DNA from: Bradyrhizobium niftali
GTDB taxonomy: Bacteria; Pseudomonadota; Alphaproteobacteria; Rhizobiales; Xanthobacteraceae
Direction: 5' to 3'
NCBI RefSeq assembly: GCF_004571025.1
Contig: NZ_SPQT01000016.1
Location: 124,001-188,000, forward strand
DNA: 64,000 nucleotides
Every line of letters begins with the position of its first letter. Position 1 is the first letter of the stretch. Below the pieces are notes generated by a model. The model made no database searches and was not told where the DNA came from. It saw nothing but the letters and a program-made list of their open reading frames with translations. A program made the translations under genes and the position numbers. Positions 34,974 to 43,077 of this stretch are shown piece after piece.

Positions 34974-36059
34974 TTAATCGTCCACGTCGTCCTGCGTGCG
35001 GCCGAACAGGTGCACGATGCCGGGCGTCGCGATCGTCACGAACACGAAGCGCGACAGATGATGGGCGCCGACGAAGATCGGGTCGATGTGCAGCGTCAGG
35101 GCCAAGGCCAGCATGGCGTCCATCGCGCCCGGCGCGAAGGCGACGACGACGTCCGAGAACTTCACCTGCGTGGTGAGGGCGACGATGCCGACGAAGATCG
35201 CGGAGACGGCGATGGCCACGGTAAATGATCCCAGCGCCGCGTTGATGTGGCCGGCGAGGGTCTTGATCCGCATCCGCGCGAAACGGCTGCCGATCAGGGC
35301 GCCGATGCCGATCAGCGCCACGCCGCGCACCCAGTTCGGCAGGCCGCCCTCGACCCAGCCGGCACCATGCAGCACGCTGGAGGCGATCATCGCGCCGAAC
35401 ATCCAGCTCGCCGGAAACTTGATCAGCCGCAGGACGAGCGCCGCGGCCAGCGAGGCCGCAACCAGCTCCACGAGGTCGAGCGGCGAGGCAATGGCCGTCG
35501 TCAGGGACGGCGCAGCAGAAGACGACACGCCCGCAAGCGCCAGCACCATCGGCAGCGCGGCGGTGAGGATGATGACGCGCATGGTCTGCACCACCGCGAT
35601 GCCCGGCAGGTCGGCGCCGCGCTCGACCGCCAAAATCGTGATCTGCGACAGCGCGCCGGGGCTGCCGGCAAGAAAGGCCGAGGTGCGATCCCAGCCATGA
35701 ACGCGCTGGAGGTAATAGCTCGAGCCGAAGGTCGAGCAGAAGGTCGCGAGTGCGAGCAGGCCGATGGTCAGAGGATAGGCGCTGACCTGCTGGATCAGGT
35801 GGCGCGAGACGACCGAGCCCAGCGAGATGCCGAGCAGCACCAGCACGGTCTGGGTCAGGATCGGCGGCAGCGTCAGCTGCCGGCCGACGATCGCGGCGAT
35901 GCCGACCGCGATCATCGAGCCCGAGATCAGCCCGCCGGGAAGATTGGCGACGAGAAACACGAGGCCGCCGGCAGTGCCGATGACGAGTGTCTCCACCGTG
36001 CTCAGGATCTTGGCACGGCTCGGCCATTCGAACGGCAGGGAGGCGGTGATTTGCTTCAC
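34974..36059 (-). CDS. AbrB family membrane protein (ammonia monooxygenase-like superfamily)
   Basis: Inner-membrane protein of 361 residues with about ten spans. It is made of two similar halves, each with a motif of the type PGGLISGSMIAV (near 42) and PASWMFGAMIASSVLHG (near 220), which defines the AbrB duplication. A GSPGALSQI / APGAMDAML pair is also repeated. The databases call the family AbrB or ammonia monooxygenase, but it has no resemblance to AMO and no proven transport activity; in Escherichia coli AbrB was linked to aidB regulation. It stands alone, converging with dsbB. Confidence 0.85.
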   Translation of the reverse strand: MKQITASLPFEWPSRAKILSTVETLVIGTAGGLVFLVANLPGGLISGSMIAVGIAAIVGRQLTLPPILTQTVLVLLGISLGSVVSRHLIQQVSAYPLTIGLLALATFCSTFGSSYYLQRVHGWDRTSAFLAGSPGALSQITILAVERGADLPGIAVVQTMRVIILTAALPMVLALAGVSSSAAPSLTTAIASPLDLVELVAASLAAALVLRLIKFPASWMFGAMIASSVLHGAGWVEGGLPNWVRGVALIGIGALIGSRFARMRIKTLAGHINAALGSFTVAIAVSAIFVGIVALTTQVKFSDVVVAFAPGAMDAMLALALTLHIDPIFVGAHHLSRFVFVTIATPGIVHLFGRTQDDVDD

Positions 36060-36150
36060 GCCACCTTATTGCAAATCAGCGAGAGGCGCACAATTGCAGG
36101 CTCGTCATGCCGCAATGCGCGCGCCTCTCGCCGAAGCCGGGGGGACTGAT

Positions 36151-36438
36151 TTACTTCTTGTCCGCGGCAGCCGGCGCGGCCATGCCGGTCTTGGCGGTCT
36201 TGATGCATTCGGAGCGGAATTTCTTGCGCTCCTTGCCATGCAGCCCCTTGGCATCCGCCTGCTTGGAGCATTCGAGCGACTCGGCCGAGTGCTCCTTTGG
36301 CGCCTTCTTGTCCGTGGGCGCGGCGGTTGTGGTCTTGGTGTCGGTCTTGGCTGCCGGAGCGGCGGTCTGCGCAAAGGCGGTGCCGGTGGCGAGCAGGGAG
36401 GCGAGGGCGACGGCGGCGAGGCGGGAGGCGAGGGTCAT
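36151..36438 (-). CDS. psiF: PsiF family exported protein
   Basis: Protein of 95 residues with a signal peptide ending GTAFAQTAAP. A Thr/Ala/Lys-rich linker leads to one PsiF repeat, ESLECSKQADAKGLHGKERKKFRSECIK, with two cysteines that probably form a disulfide in the periplasm. PsiF was named as phosphate-starvation inducible in E. coli, where two repeats are present; here there is one. It is divergent from the cysteine-rich gene at 36639. No Pho box is evident in the 200-base shared region. Function unknown. Confidence 0.85.
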   Translation of the reverse strand: MTLASRLAAVALASLLATGTAFAQTAAPAAKTDTKTTTAAPTDKKAPKEHSAESLECSKQADAKGLHGKERKKFRSECIKTAKTGMAAPAAADKK

Positions 36439-36638
36439 GGTGTTGCACTCTTCCTGGGAAAATGGCGAAGGGTGGAACGTCGGCTCGCGTTGCTGAACGC
36501 GACATGAATGGGCCGAGCGACGGGATCACTATATTTTGCCGGCGAAAGCCATCGTATCCTTGTCGCAAGCGATCGGCACGCTAGGATAGCAATCCTCGTT
36601 TAACTTCCGTCGGGGAAGACCAAGGAGGAGACCTAGGG

Positions 36639-37136
36639 ATGACCATTCAGACAAAATTGTTGTGTGCGATTATGGCGTCGGGTGTCGCGGCATTGGTGGC
36701 CGCCGCACCGGCGCAGGCGCTGACCTCGCAGGAGTGCAGCGCGAAATATCAGGCAGCCAAGAAGGACGGCTCGCTCGGCACCATGAAGTGGAATGACTTC
36801 CGCAAGGCCCAGTGCGGTGCGGACGCGACGCCCGCCGCCGCGCCGACCGCGGCTGCTCCGGCTGCGCCCGCCGCTCCGGCAGCGCCGAAGCAGGCGAAGA
36901 AGGAGGCAGCCCCCGCTGCCGCTCCGGCGCCGACATTGCCGGCCGGTCCCGCGATCTATCCGAACGCGGTCGATCCGAAATACGCCAAGGAAACGGCCGG
37001 CAAGGCCCGCCTGCACACCTGCGTCGACCAGTACAACGCCAACAAGACCACCAACGGCAATGGCGGCATGAAGTGGATCGAGAAGGGCGGCGGCTATTAC
37101 AGCGAATGCAACAAGAAGCTGAAGGGCGCCGCCTGA
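36639..37136 (+). CDS. Exported protein with two Cys modules joined by an Ala/Pro linker
   Basis: Protein of 165 residues with a signal peptide ending APAQALTS. Module 1 (about 28-60) reads SQECSAKYQAAKKDGSLG and TMKWNDFRKAQCG. Module 2 (about 120-163) reads TCVDQYNANKTTNGNGGM and KWIEKGGGYYSECNKK. Both have a C-x-x-Y start, a KW and a late cysteine, so they are probably repeats of one disulfide-stabilised unit. The linker is almost only Ala, Pro and Lys. Similar proteins occur in Bradyrhizobium, some grouped with PsiF; no function is known. AAGGAGGAG precedes ATG 36639. Confidence 0.75.
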   Translation: MTIQTKLLCAIMASGVAALVAAAPAQALTSQECSAKYQAAKKDGSLGTMKWNDFRKAQCGADATPAAAPTAAAPAAPAAPAAPKQAKKEAAPAAAPAPTLPAGPAIYPNAVDPKYAKETAGKARLHTCVDQYNANKTTNGNGGMKWIEKGGGYYSECNKKLKGAA

Positions 37137-37183
37137 GGCTTCGGCATGATGCGATGGCCGGGGCAGAGCTCCGGCCATTCCGC

Positions 37184-37732
37184 TCAGTCCAATAGTTTCT
37201 CTGCCGATTTCGCCACGAGCTGCGATCGCTTGCGCGGACCGCGCTCGACGAACAGCAGGCTCTGGCCGAAGATGAAGCAGTAGAACAGGAAGGCCTGCGC
37301 CTCGGCCTCCTCGGCCTCGAGGCCGGTCGCGCGATAGAGCTCGGCGACGTGCTTGAGCCGCGCGGCATCCACGCTCGCCACCGCCGCCGCGGCATTCTCG
37401 TCCGAACGGGCCCATTGCCGGATCGCGAGCTCGATCGCCATGCCCTCCGGGTTGAGCCGCTCCGAATAAAGCTGGATCACCGCCCTCAGCCGCTCGCGGG
37501 GCGCCTGCCCGTCGAGGCTCGTCTGCTGTGCGATGGACGCCGCGCGCCCCTCGCGCCAGCGTTCCAGCATGGCCCCGAGCAGTGCGGCGCGGTCGGCGAA
37601 GCGGCGGTAGAAGCCACCCTTGGTGACGCCGAGGTTCTTGGCGAGCACCTCGACCCTGACGCCCTCGACCCCCGAGCGGGCGAGCTCGGTAAACCCTGCC
37701 TCGACCCAGACATCGCCCTTGCCGTCGCTCAT
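37184..37732 (-). CDS. TetR/AcrR family repressor
   Basis: Protein of 182 residues. The N-terminal HTH (about 10-55) is GFTELARSGVEGVRVEVLAKNLGVTKGGFYRRFADRAALLGAML, with the typical TKGGFYRRF recognition helix. The helical C-terminal ligand domain contains IELAIRQWARSDENAAAAV. It is transcribed away from the thioesterase gene, and the shared region holds two copies of a palindrome GATACGsTrCCGTAT, probably its operators. The likely effector is an acyl-CoA or a compound handled by the neighbouring thioesterases; this is inferred from context. Confidence 0.9.
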   Translation of the reverse strand: MSDGKGDVWVEAGFTELARSGVEGVRVEVLAKNLGVTKGGFYRRFADRAALLGAMLERWREGRAASIAQQTSLDGQAPRERLRAVIQLYSERLNPEGMAIELAIRQWARSDENAAAAVASVDAARLKHVAELYRATGLEAEEAEAQAFLFYCFIFGQSLLFVERGPRKRSQLVAKSAEKLLD

Positions 37733-37751
37733 GAAGGAAGCCTCACCGGTT

Positions 37752-37808
37752 CTTGATACGGTGCCGTATTGCTAACGCGTCTGACGCTTGATACGCTACC
37801 GTATCAAG
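37752..37808. promoter_or_regulatory. Double TetR operator between regulator and thioesterase genes
   Basis: Site 1 contains ATACGG-TG-CCGTAT (37756-37769). Site 2 is the 9-bp palindrome CTTGATACG-CTAC-CGTATCAAG (37787-37808). Both fit CTTGATACGsTrCCGTAT, and their centres are 35 bases apart, a little over three helical turns. Confidence 0.75.
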
Positions 37809-37828
37809 ATCAACAAGCAGGGCAGGGA

Positions 37829-38263
37829 ATGGCGATGGAGCGGGAGGCGACCTATCGCGGCACGGTCTATCCGTGGCAGTGCGATCATGTCGGCCACATG
37901 AACATCATGTGGTACGTCGGCAAATTCGATGAGGCCAACTGGAATCTGTTCGCCCGCCTCGGACTGACGCCGAGTTATTTGCGCTCCTCCGGCCGCGGCA
38001 TGGCCGCCGTGCAGCAGAACATCAGCTACAAGCGCGAGCTGCTCGCCGGCGACATCGTCGAGATCCGCAGCCATCTGCTCGACGTCCGCGAAAAATCGAT
38101 CCGCTTCCGGCACGATATGATCAATGCCGAGACCGGCGAGATCGCCGCTTTCTGCGAGATTACCGGCGTGCATATGGACCGAAGCAAGCGCAAATCAGCG
38201 CCGTTCGAGGATGGGATCCGCGAGGTCGCTCTTACATATCTCACCGAACCGGCCGAGGCTTGA
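37829..38263 (+). CDS. Acyl-CoA thioesterase, 4HBT hot-dog fold
   Basis: Cytoplasmic protein of 144 residues that hydrolyses an acyl-CoA thioester. The family signature is QCDHVGHMNIMWYVGKFDEANW (about 17-38), with the catalytic aspartate in its first residues, as in 4-hydroxybenzoyl-CoA thioesterases. The hot-dog strands follow: VQQNISYKRELLAGDIVEIRSHL. ATG 37829 is preceded by GGGCAGGGA; ATG 37835 would shorten it by two residues. It is followed after three bases by another hot-dog gene, so they form an operon under the adjacent TetR regulator. The acyl group is unknown. Confidence 0.9.
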   Translation: MAMEREATYRGTVYPWQCDHVGHMNIMWYVGKFDEANWNLFARLGLTPSYLRSSGRGMAAVQQNISYKRELLAGDIVEIRSHLLDVREKSIRFRHDMINAETGEIAAFCEITGVHMDRSKRKSAPFEDGIREVALTYLTEPAEA

Positions 38264-38266
38264 GCC

Positions 38267-38740
38267 ATGACCGCGTTCGAGCCGAAGAACCCGGGCTATC
38301 GCGCCGCGGCCATTGCCATGTTCGACGGTCAGCCGGCGATGCGCACGCTTGGCGTCACGATCGTCCGCCTTGCGCCGGGCGAGGCCGAGCTGGCGATGCT
38401 GCACTCGCCCAAATTCACGCAGCAGAACGGATTTGTCCATGCCGGCATCATCACGGCCGGGCTCGACAATGCGTGCGGCGTTGCCGCCTTCACCCTGATG
38501 CCTGACAAGGCCGATATCCTCACCGTCGAATTCAAGACCACGCTGCTCGCGCCCGCCCGCGGCGCGCGCTTCGTCTTCAAGGCCGAGGTGGTCAAGCCCG
38601 GCCGCACGCTGACCTTCTGCGAGGCCAGGGCCTTTGCTGAGCACGAGGGCAAGACCACGCTGATCGCCACCATGACCGGAACGTTGATGGCGATGCTGCC
38701 CCGCGTTGCTTCGCCCGAAGTGCGCGCGCCCCGTGCATAG
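38267..38740 (+). CDS. PaaI family thioesterase, hot-dog fold
   Basis: Protein of 157 residues. Landmarks are the GVTIVRLAPGEAELAM strand, FTQQNGFVHAGIITAGLDNACG (the HAG-x-x-x-x-x-x-D catalytic turn of PaaI-like enzymes) and TVEFKTTLLAPARG. It hydrolyses acyl- or phenylacyl-CoA of unknown identity. It begins three bases after the previous stop, so translation is coupled. Two thioesterases of different hot-dog subfamilies in one TetR-controlled unit suggest release of CoA from a stalled or toxic acyl-CoA, which is inference. Confidence 0.9.
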   Translation: MTAFEPKNPGYRAAAIAMFDGQPAMRTLGVTIVRLAPGEAELAMLHSPKFTQQNGFVHAGIITAGLDNACGVAAFTLMPDKADILTVEFKTTLLAPARGARFVFKAEVVKPGRTLTFCEARAFAEHEGKTTLIATMTGTLMAMLPRVASPEVRAPRA

Positions 38741-38784
38741 CGGCGATTGACAAGCCTGCCGGCGCATCTCTTGATGCGCTTGTC

Positions 38785-39168
38785 ATGCTCGCAAGTCTCG
38801 GCCTCATCCTGCTCTGCCAGTTGATCGGCGAAGCCGTCGTGCGCGGCCTCGGCCTGCCGCTGCCGGGACCCGTGCTCGGCCTGCTGCTGCTGTTGATCCT
38901 GCTGCTTGCACGCGACCGCTTTGCGCTGCTTGCGTGCGGGCCGTTGCGCAACGGCGGCGTAGAGACCGCCAGCAAGGGATTGCTGGCCCATCTGTCGCTT
39001 CTGTTCGTGCCGGCCGGTGTCGGCGTCGTGCAGAAGCTCGATCTGCTCGCATCCCACGGCGTCGCCATCATTCTCGTACTCGCGCTCTCGGTGGTCGTCA
39101 CGCTGCTTGCGACGGTGCTGACCTTCCGCCTCGTCAGCCGTCTCCTGAGGCAACAGGACGCGCGATGA
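38785..39168 (+). CDS. lrgA: CidA/LrgA family holin-like protein
   Basis: Inner-membrane protein of 127 residues with four spans. The signature is LGLILLCQLIGEAVVRGLGLPLPGPVLGLLLLL followed by AHLSLLFVPAGVGVV. CidA/LrgA proteins were proposed as holin/antiholin pairs; more recent work links them to export of small metabolites such as pyruvate or acetate. It overlaps the LrgB gene by four bases (ATGA). It lies 44 bases after the thioesterase pair, so it could belong to the same transcript. Confidence 0.92.
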   Translation: MLASLGLILLCQLIGEAVVRGLGLPLPGPVLGLLLLLILLLARDRFALLACGPLRNGGVETASKGLLAHLSLLFVPAGVGVVQKLDLLASHGVAIILVLALSVVVTLLATVLTFRLVSRLLRQQDAR

Positions 39169-39887
39169 AGGACAACCCGTTCTCGCTCTGGGTCTATCTC
39201 TCGCAGTCCCCCCTGCTGTGGCTGACCGTGACCCTGCTGGTCTATGCGAGCACGGATGCGGTGTCGCTGGCGAGCCGGCGCCATCCGCTCGCCAATCCCG
39301 TGCTGCATGCGATGTGGATCATCGGAGCGTTCCTGCTCGTAACCGGCACCTCCTACACCACCTATTTCGCCGGTGCGCAGTTCGTGCATTTCCTGCTGGG
39401 GCCCGCCACCGTTGCGCTCGCCGTGCCGCTCTACGAGAACCGCAGGCGCGTGGTGTCGTCCATCGTGCCGATGCTGGTGGCGCTCGTGGCCGGCTCGGTC
39501 ACGGCGGTGGTGTCGGTCGTGCTGCTGGCCGAACTCGCCGGGCTGCCGCGCGACGTCGTGCTGTCGCTGGCGCCGAAATCGGTCACGGCCGGCGTTGCCA
39601 TGGGCATCGCCGAATCCCTGCACGCCGATCCCTCGCTGGCGGCGGTCGCGGTGATCCTCACCGGCATCATGGGCGCGATCATCGTGACGCCGCTGATGAA
39701 CCGCACCGGCGTCACCGATTTCCGCGCGCGCGGATTTGCCGCCGGCCTCGCCGCGCACGGCATTGGCACCGCGCGCGCGTTCCAGGTGGATGAGATCGCC
39801 GGCGTCTTTTCCGGCATCGCCATGAGCCTGAACGCTTTGGTGACCTCGTTCCTGGTCCCGCTGGCGGTCACGCTGCTGGTGCGATGA
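39165..39887 (+). CDS. lrgB: LrgB family protein
   Basis: Inner-membrane partner of LrgA, 240 residues with about seven spans. Landmarks of the family are GPATVALAVPLYENRR (near 80), LAPKSVTAGVAMGIAESL (near 140) and ARGFAAGLAAHGIGTARAFQ (near 185). ATG 39165 overlaps the lrgA stop, so the pair is made in fixed proportion. No LytSR-type two-component gene is in the window, so the control described in Gram-positives is not evident. Confidence 0.94.
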   Translation: MKDNPFSLWVYLSQSPLLWLTVTLLVYASTDAVSLASRRHPLANPVLHAMWIIGAFLLVTGTSYTTYFAGAQFVHFLLGPATVALAVPLYENRRRVVSSIVPMLVALVAGSVTAVVSVVLLAELAGLPRDVVLSLAPKSVTAGVAMGIAESLHADPSLAAVAVILTGIMGAIIVTPLMNRTGVTDFRARGFAAGLAAHGIGTARAFQVDEIAGVFSGIAMSLNALVTSFLVPLAVTLLVR

Positions 39888-39974
39888 CATCGCCGCCGCG
39901 ACGCTCTATATGAAGCGTAACACTTCCCGGTCTCCAACCGTATTTGCGGGGATGGGACCGAAACGGGACGAGAT

Positions 39975-40637
39975 ATGACTGGATTCAGGAATAAGGGCCT
40001 CTTGGTACCGACGCGGCGTGCGGCGCTCACGCTGATCGGGGTGGGCGCGCTCGCAGCGGGCGGCATCACCTCGGCGTGGGCCGCCGCCGCCGATGACGAG
40101 GTGCTGACCGAAACCAAGGTGCTGCGCGATCCGGACACGCCCGTCGCCGGCAATCCCGAAGGCAATATCACCATCGTCGAATGGTCCGACTACAATTGCC
40201 CCTATTGCCGCAAGCTCGAGCCCGAGCTGCGCCAGGTCGTCCAGGACGACGGCAAGGTGAGGCTGGTGATGAAGGACTGGCCGGTCCTCGGGCCGGTGTC
40301 GGTCACGGCGGCGCGGATCGCGCTCGCGGCGAAATTCCAGGACAAGTACCACCAGGCCCATGACGCCATGATGGGCGTCAGCTCCCGCCTGACCGAGCCG
40401 CGCATCAATGAGCTTCTGGCGGCTGCCGGCGTCGACATGGACCGGTTGAAGCGCGATCTCGCCGACCATGCCAGGGACATCGACGCCATCCTAAAGCGCA
40501 ACAACGAGCAGGCCGAAGCCTTCGGCTTCCGCGGCACCCCGTCGTTCATCGTCGGCAAGTACCGCGTGCCGGGCGCGCTCAGCATGACCGAGTTCGAGCA
40601 GGTCATCGCCGACGCGCGCAAGGCCAAGATGAACTAA
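39975..40637 (+). CDS. DsbA family thiol-disulfide oxidoreductase, exported
   Basis: Periplasmic thioredoxin-fold protein of 220 residues. The N-terminus has a twin arginine and a hydrophobic stretch (TRRAALTLIGVGALAAG) and is cut near AWAAAAD; Tat or Sec export is possible. The redox site is NCPYCRKLEPEL near 75. An inserted helical domain follows, and the cis-proline site is GFRGTPSFIVG near 185. The CPYC site and the overall form resemble ScsC/BdbD-like members. dsbB is 5 kb upstream and is not co-transcribed. A hairpin follows at 40668. Confidence 0.9.
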   Translation: MTGFRNKGLLVPTRRAALTLIGVGALAAGGITSAWAAAADDEVLTETKVLRDPDTPVAGNPEGNITIVEWSDYNCPYCRKLEPELRQVVQDDGKVRLVMKDWPVLGPVSVTAARIALAAKFQDKYHQAHDAMMGVSSRLTEPRINELLAAAGVDMDRLKRDLADHARDIDAILKRNNEQAEAFGFRGTPSFIVGKYRVPGALSMTEFEQVIADARKAKMN

Positions 40638-40667
40638 GGCGCCCGCCGCAACCGACTGGCCAACACA

Positions 40668-40698
40668 AAGGCGCCGCCGCAGACCGCGACGGCGCCTT
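40668..40698. terminator. Stem-loop between converging genes (possible bidirectional terminator)
   Basis: AAGGCGCCG and CGGCGCCTT arms flank a 13-base loop. It lies between the DsbA-family stop and the stop of the small minus-strand gene. T-runs are short, so strength is uncertain. Confidence 0.5.
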
Positions 40699-40717
40699 GT
40701 TCATGATGTCGGCAACG

Positions 40718-40924
40718 TTACTTCGACGAGATGCGGACCCAGTCCTTGTGCGCGCGATCGCGCAGAGCATCCCAGTCGGCCTTGGCGACATCCCAGTTCA
40801 CGATGGTGCGGTTGGCGGTCGCGACCTCGCCATTGGCGACGGATGAGGTCTGCATGGAATCATAGACATAGACGCCGCCCGCAAGAAGCAGCGCGCCCAA
40901 AATCATTCCGAAAAAAGTCTTCAT
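40718..40924 (-). CDS. Small membrane-anchored protein under a sigma-EcfG promoter
   Basis: Protein of 68 residues. One N-terminal span (FFGMILGALLLAGGVYVYDS) is followed by a soluble tail that holds NRTIVNWDVAKADWDALRDRAHKDW with three regularly spaced tryptophans. It is not a known family to me. The start at 40924 is chosen because the span begins there; an upstream GTG/ATG would add arginines. The promoter at 40950-40974 exactly matches the general-stress consensus, with the start codon 26 bases downstream. A role in envelope stress is inference. Confidence 0.75.
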   Translation of the reverse strand: MKTFFGMILGALLLAGGVYVYDSMQTSSVANGEVATANRTIVNWDVAKADWDALRDRAHKDWVRISSK

Positions 40925-40949
40925 AGCGAACCTCCGGTGTCGCGCCGAT

Positions 40950-40974
40950 AACGTCGGCACGGCGCGATGGTTCC
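40950..40974 (-). promoter_or_regulatory. Sigma-EcfG (general stress) promoter, exact match
   Basis: On the minus strand GGAAC (40974-40970), 16 bases, CGTT (40953-40950). This is the exact PhyR/EcfG-dependent consensus GGAAC-N16/17-CGTT of rhizobia. Confidence 0.7.
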
Positions 40975-41006
40975 GCGGCCATGCGGCGCATCTAAGGAGA
41001 GGTTGT

Positions 41007-42077
41007 TCATTCTCCGTTCAGCCACGCCAGCAGCTCCGCATTGATCTCGCGCGGATAGGTGTGGCTGAGATCGTCGATCTCGCGATAAGTGACGTCGGCG
41101 CCGGCGGCGGAGAGCGCCGCTTGCGTCTGCCGCGCGGTCTGCACGGGAAACATCCAGTCGAGCTTGCCGTGGGTGATGAAGATCGGCAGGCCCTGCAGGC
41201 GCGCAGCATCCGCCATCTCCGCCATCAGCGGGTGGAAGGTCGCCGCCACCGGCGCGAGATGCGTAAAGGGCGAGGCGCCATCGAGCCCGCTGACGTAGCA
41301 GAAAGTGCCTCCGTCGCTCATGCCGGTCAGCAGCATGCGCGAGCCGTCGATGGTCCAGCGGCTGCGCACGGTCTCGAGGATGCGCATGAGGTTGGGCGTA
41401 TCAGTGTCGTCGCTCATCAGCGCCCAGGTTTGACCGGTCGCCGTCGGCGCCACCAGGATCGCACCCAGGCTGCGGGCATCGCGTAACCAGCTCCACAGGA
41501 AGCCACGGCCATTGCCGCTGCCGCCATGCAGCGCCATCACCAGCGGCATGGCACGATCGGGCGTGTAATATTCGGGGACATAGACCGAGAAGCCGCCGCG
41601 GCTGCCGGGCTCGTTGTGATCGTGGAAGATGCCGGTGTGCTCGCCCGCGCCGGCCGCGAGCCGTGCCAGCAGGTTCTCATCCTCGCGCCCCGCGGCGTTG
41701 AGGAAGAAGCTGCTTACCGGCGGAAACTGCACTGCAAGCGGATAAAGCGCCTCCAGCGCGCGCGGCACGTGGCGCAGTGCGCGGAAGAGGGCGACGAGAT
41801 CGCCGTTGCCGCGCTCGACCTCGCGAATGCCGCCAAAGGCGGCGAGCGTCTCGTTGCAGGCACCATCGAACCGGTTGCGCAAGCCGGCGAACTGTTCAGG
41901 CCAGGCGCCGATCGCGGCGCGCGCCGCTTGCAGCGCGTCGTCCGGCGCACCGATCGCATTCATCACGGAGGCGAAGGCCGGCGGATGCAGGTGGCGGGCG
42001 AAGAAGCCGAGCGCCTCCAGCGCATCGAGCAGCGGCGGCAGTACGGCCACGATGTCGTCTACGACGGCCTCGGTCAT
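41007..42077 (-). CDS. Alpha/beta hydrolase (phospholipase/carboxylesterase-like)
   Basis: Cytoplasmic protein of 356 residues. The first 150 residues are helical, with no family I know. The C-terminal part is an alpha/beta hydrolase: oxyanion strand PLVMALHGGSGNGRGF, nucleophile elbow LTGMSDGGTFC (serine in GxSxG-like GMSDG), acid in HGKLDWMFPV and histidine in DLSHTYPRE. It lies 28 bases downstream of the trypsin-like gene on the same strand, probably in one unit. Substrate is unknown; esterase or depolymerase activities are possible. Confidence 0.82.
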   Translation of the reverse strand: MTEAVVDDIVAVLPPLLDALEALGFFARHLHPPAFASVMNAIGAPDDALQAARAAIGAWPEQFAGLRNRFDGACNETLAAFGGIREVERGNGDLVALFRALRHVPRALEALYPLAVQFPPVSSFFLNAAGREDENLLARLAAGAGEHTGIFHDHNEPGSRGGFSVYVPEYYTPDRAMPLVMALHGGSGNGRGFLWSWLRDARSLGAILVAPTATGQTWALMSDDTDTPNLMRILETVRSRWTIDGSRMLLTGMSDGGTFCYVSGLDGASPFTHLAPVAATFHPLMAEMADAARLQGLPIFITHGKLDWMFPVQTARQTQAALSAAGADVTYREIDDLSHTYPREINAELLAWLNGE

Positions 42078-42105
42078 CGCCGCTTCCTTGCTTCAGTTCG
42101 GCCGG

Positions 42106-43077
42106 TCAGTGCAGCTTGGGCGCCTTCAACAGCTTGAAGCGGTCGGTCGAGGTCACGGTGACGTCGAAGGTGACGCCTTCATGATGCACGGTGAGCGGCA
42201 CGTCGACGCCGGCGGCGCCGAGCGCCCACATCTTCTTGTAGAAGGCGGTCTGGCTCGTGATCTTCTCGCCGTCAACGGCGAGGATGACGTCGCCGGTCTT
42301 GAGCTCGGCGCGAGCGGCCGGACCATTGGCGGAGATTCCGATCACCACCACGCGGTTGTCGATCTCGGTCGAATAGAGTCCGAGCCAGGGCCGCGACGGC
42401 TTGTTGACGCGGCCGAACTTGCGCAGATCCTCCAGGATCGGCTTCAACAGGTCGATCGGCACGATCATGTTGACGTGCTCGCCCTTGCCGTCGCGTTCGC
42501 GCTCGAGCTGAAGCGAGCCGATGCCGATCAACTCGCCGCGCTCGTTGAGCAAGCCGGTGCCGCCCCAGTTCGGGTGCGCGGGATAGGTGAAGACAGCCTC
42601 GTCCAGCAGATATTCCCAGTAGCCGGCGAATTCCTGCTTGGCCACGATCTGGCTCGCAACCGATCGCGTGCGGCCGCCGGCGCCGCCGACCACGACGCGG
42701 TCGCCGACCCGGGTCTGCGCCGAGTTGCCGAGCGGCAAGGGTTCGACGTCGAGCTTACCCAGCGCCTGCACGAGGCCGAAGCCGGTGACGGAATCGAAAC
42801 CCAGGGCATGTCCTTCGACGACGCGCCCGTCGGCGAGGTGCAGCCACACCGATTCCGCCTCGGTGATGAGATAACCGATGGTCAGCACCAACCCGTCGTC
42901 GATCACGACGCCGTTGCCGGCGCGCTCGGTGCCCAGCGTCTCGGCGCTGAACGCGTCGGGCGGGATGATGGCGTGCAGGCCGACGACGGACGCGAGCGCG
43001 CGGTCGAGATCGAAACCGTATTCGCTCGCACGCGGCTGATTGGCCGGCGGCACTCTCCATTCGGTCAGGGCGGGCAT
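42106..43077 (-). CDS. Trypsin-like (S1C/DegP fold) protein with PDZ domain, catalytic triad lost
   Basis: Protein of 323 residues with the chymotrypsin-like fold of DegP (about 45-190) and a C-terminal PDZ domain (about 225-310, ISANGPAARAELKTGDVILAVDGEKI). All three catalytic positions are changed: the usual LTNxHVV is LTIGYLI (Y69), the DLAVL aspartate is G99 in DSVTGFGLV, and GNSGGPL is PNWGGTG (W171). It should not cleave peptides. No signal peptide is seen. The surrounding fold is well kept, which suggests selection for binding. The start at 43077 follows an AGGAGAA-like site. Confidence 0.82.
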   Translation of the reverse strand: MPALTEWRVPPANQPRASEYGFDLDRALASVVGLHAIIPPDAFSAETLGTERAGNGVVIDDGLVLTIGYLITEAESVWLHLADGRVVEGHALGFDSVTGFGLVQALGKLDVEPLPLGNSAQTRVGDRVVVGGAGGRTRSVASQIVAKQEFAGYWEYLLDEAVFTYPAHPNWGGTGLLNERGELIGIGSLQLERERDGKGEHVNMIVPIDLLKPILEDLRKFGRVNKPSRPWLGLYSTEIDNRVVVIGISANGPAARAELKTGDVILAVDGEKITSQTAFYKKMWALGAAGVDVPLTVHHEGVTFDVTVTSTDRFKLLKAPKLH

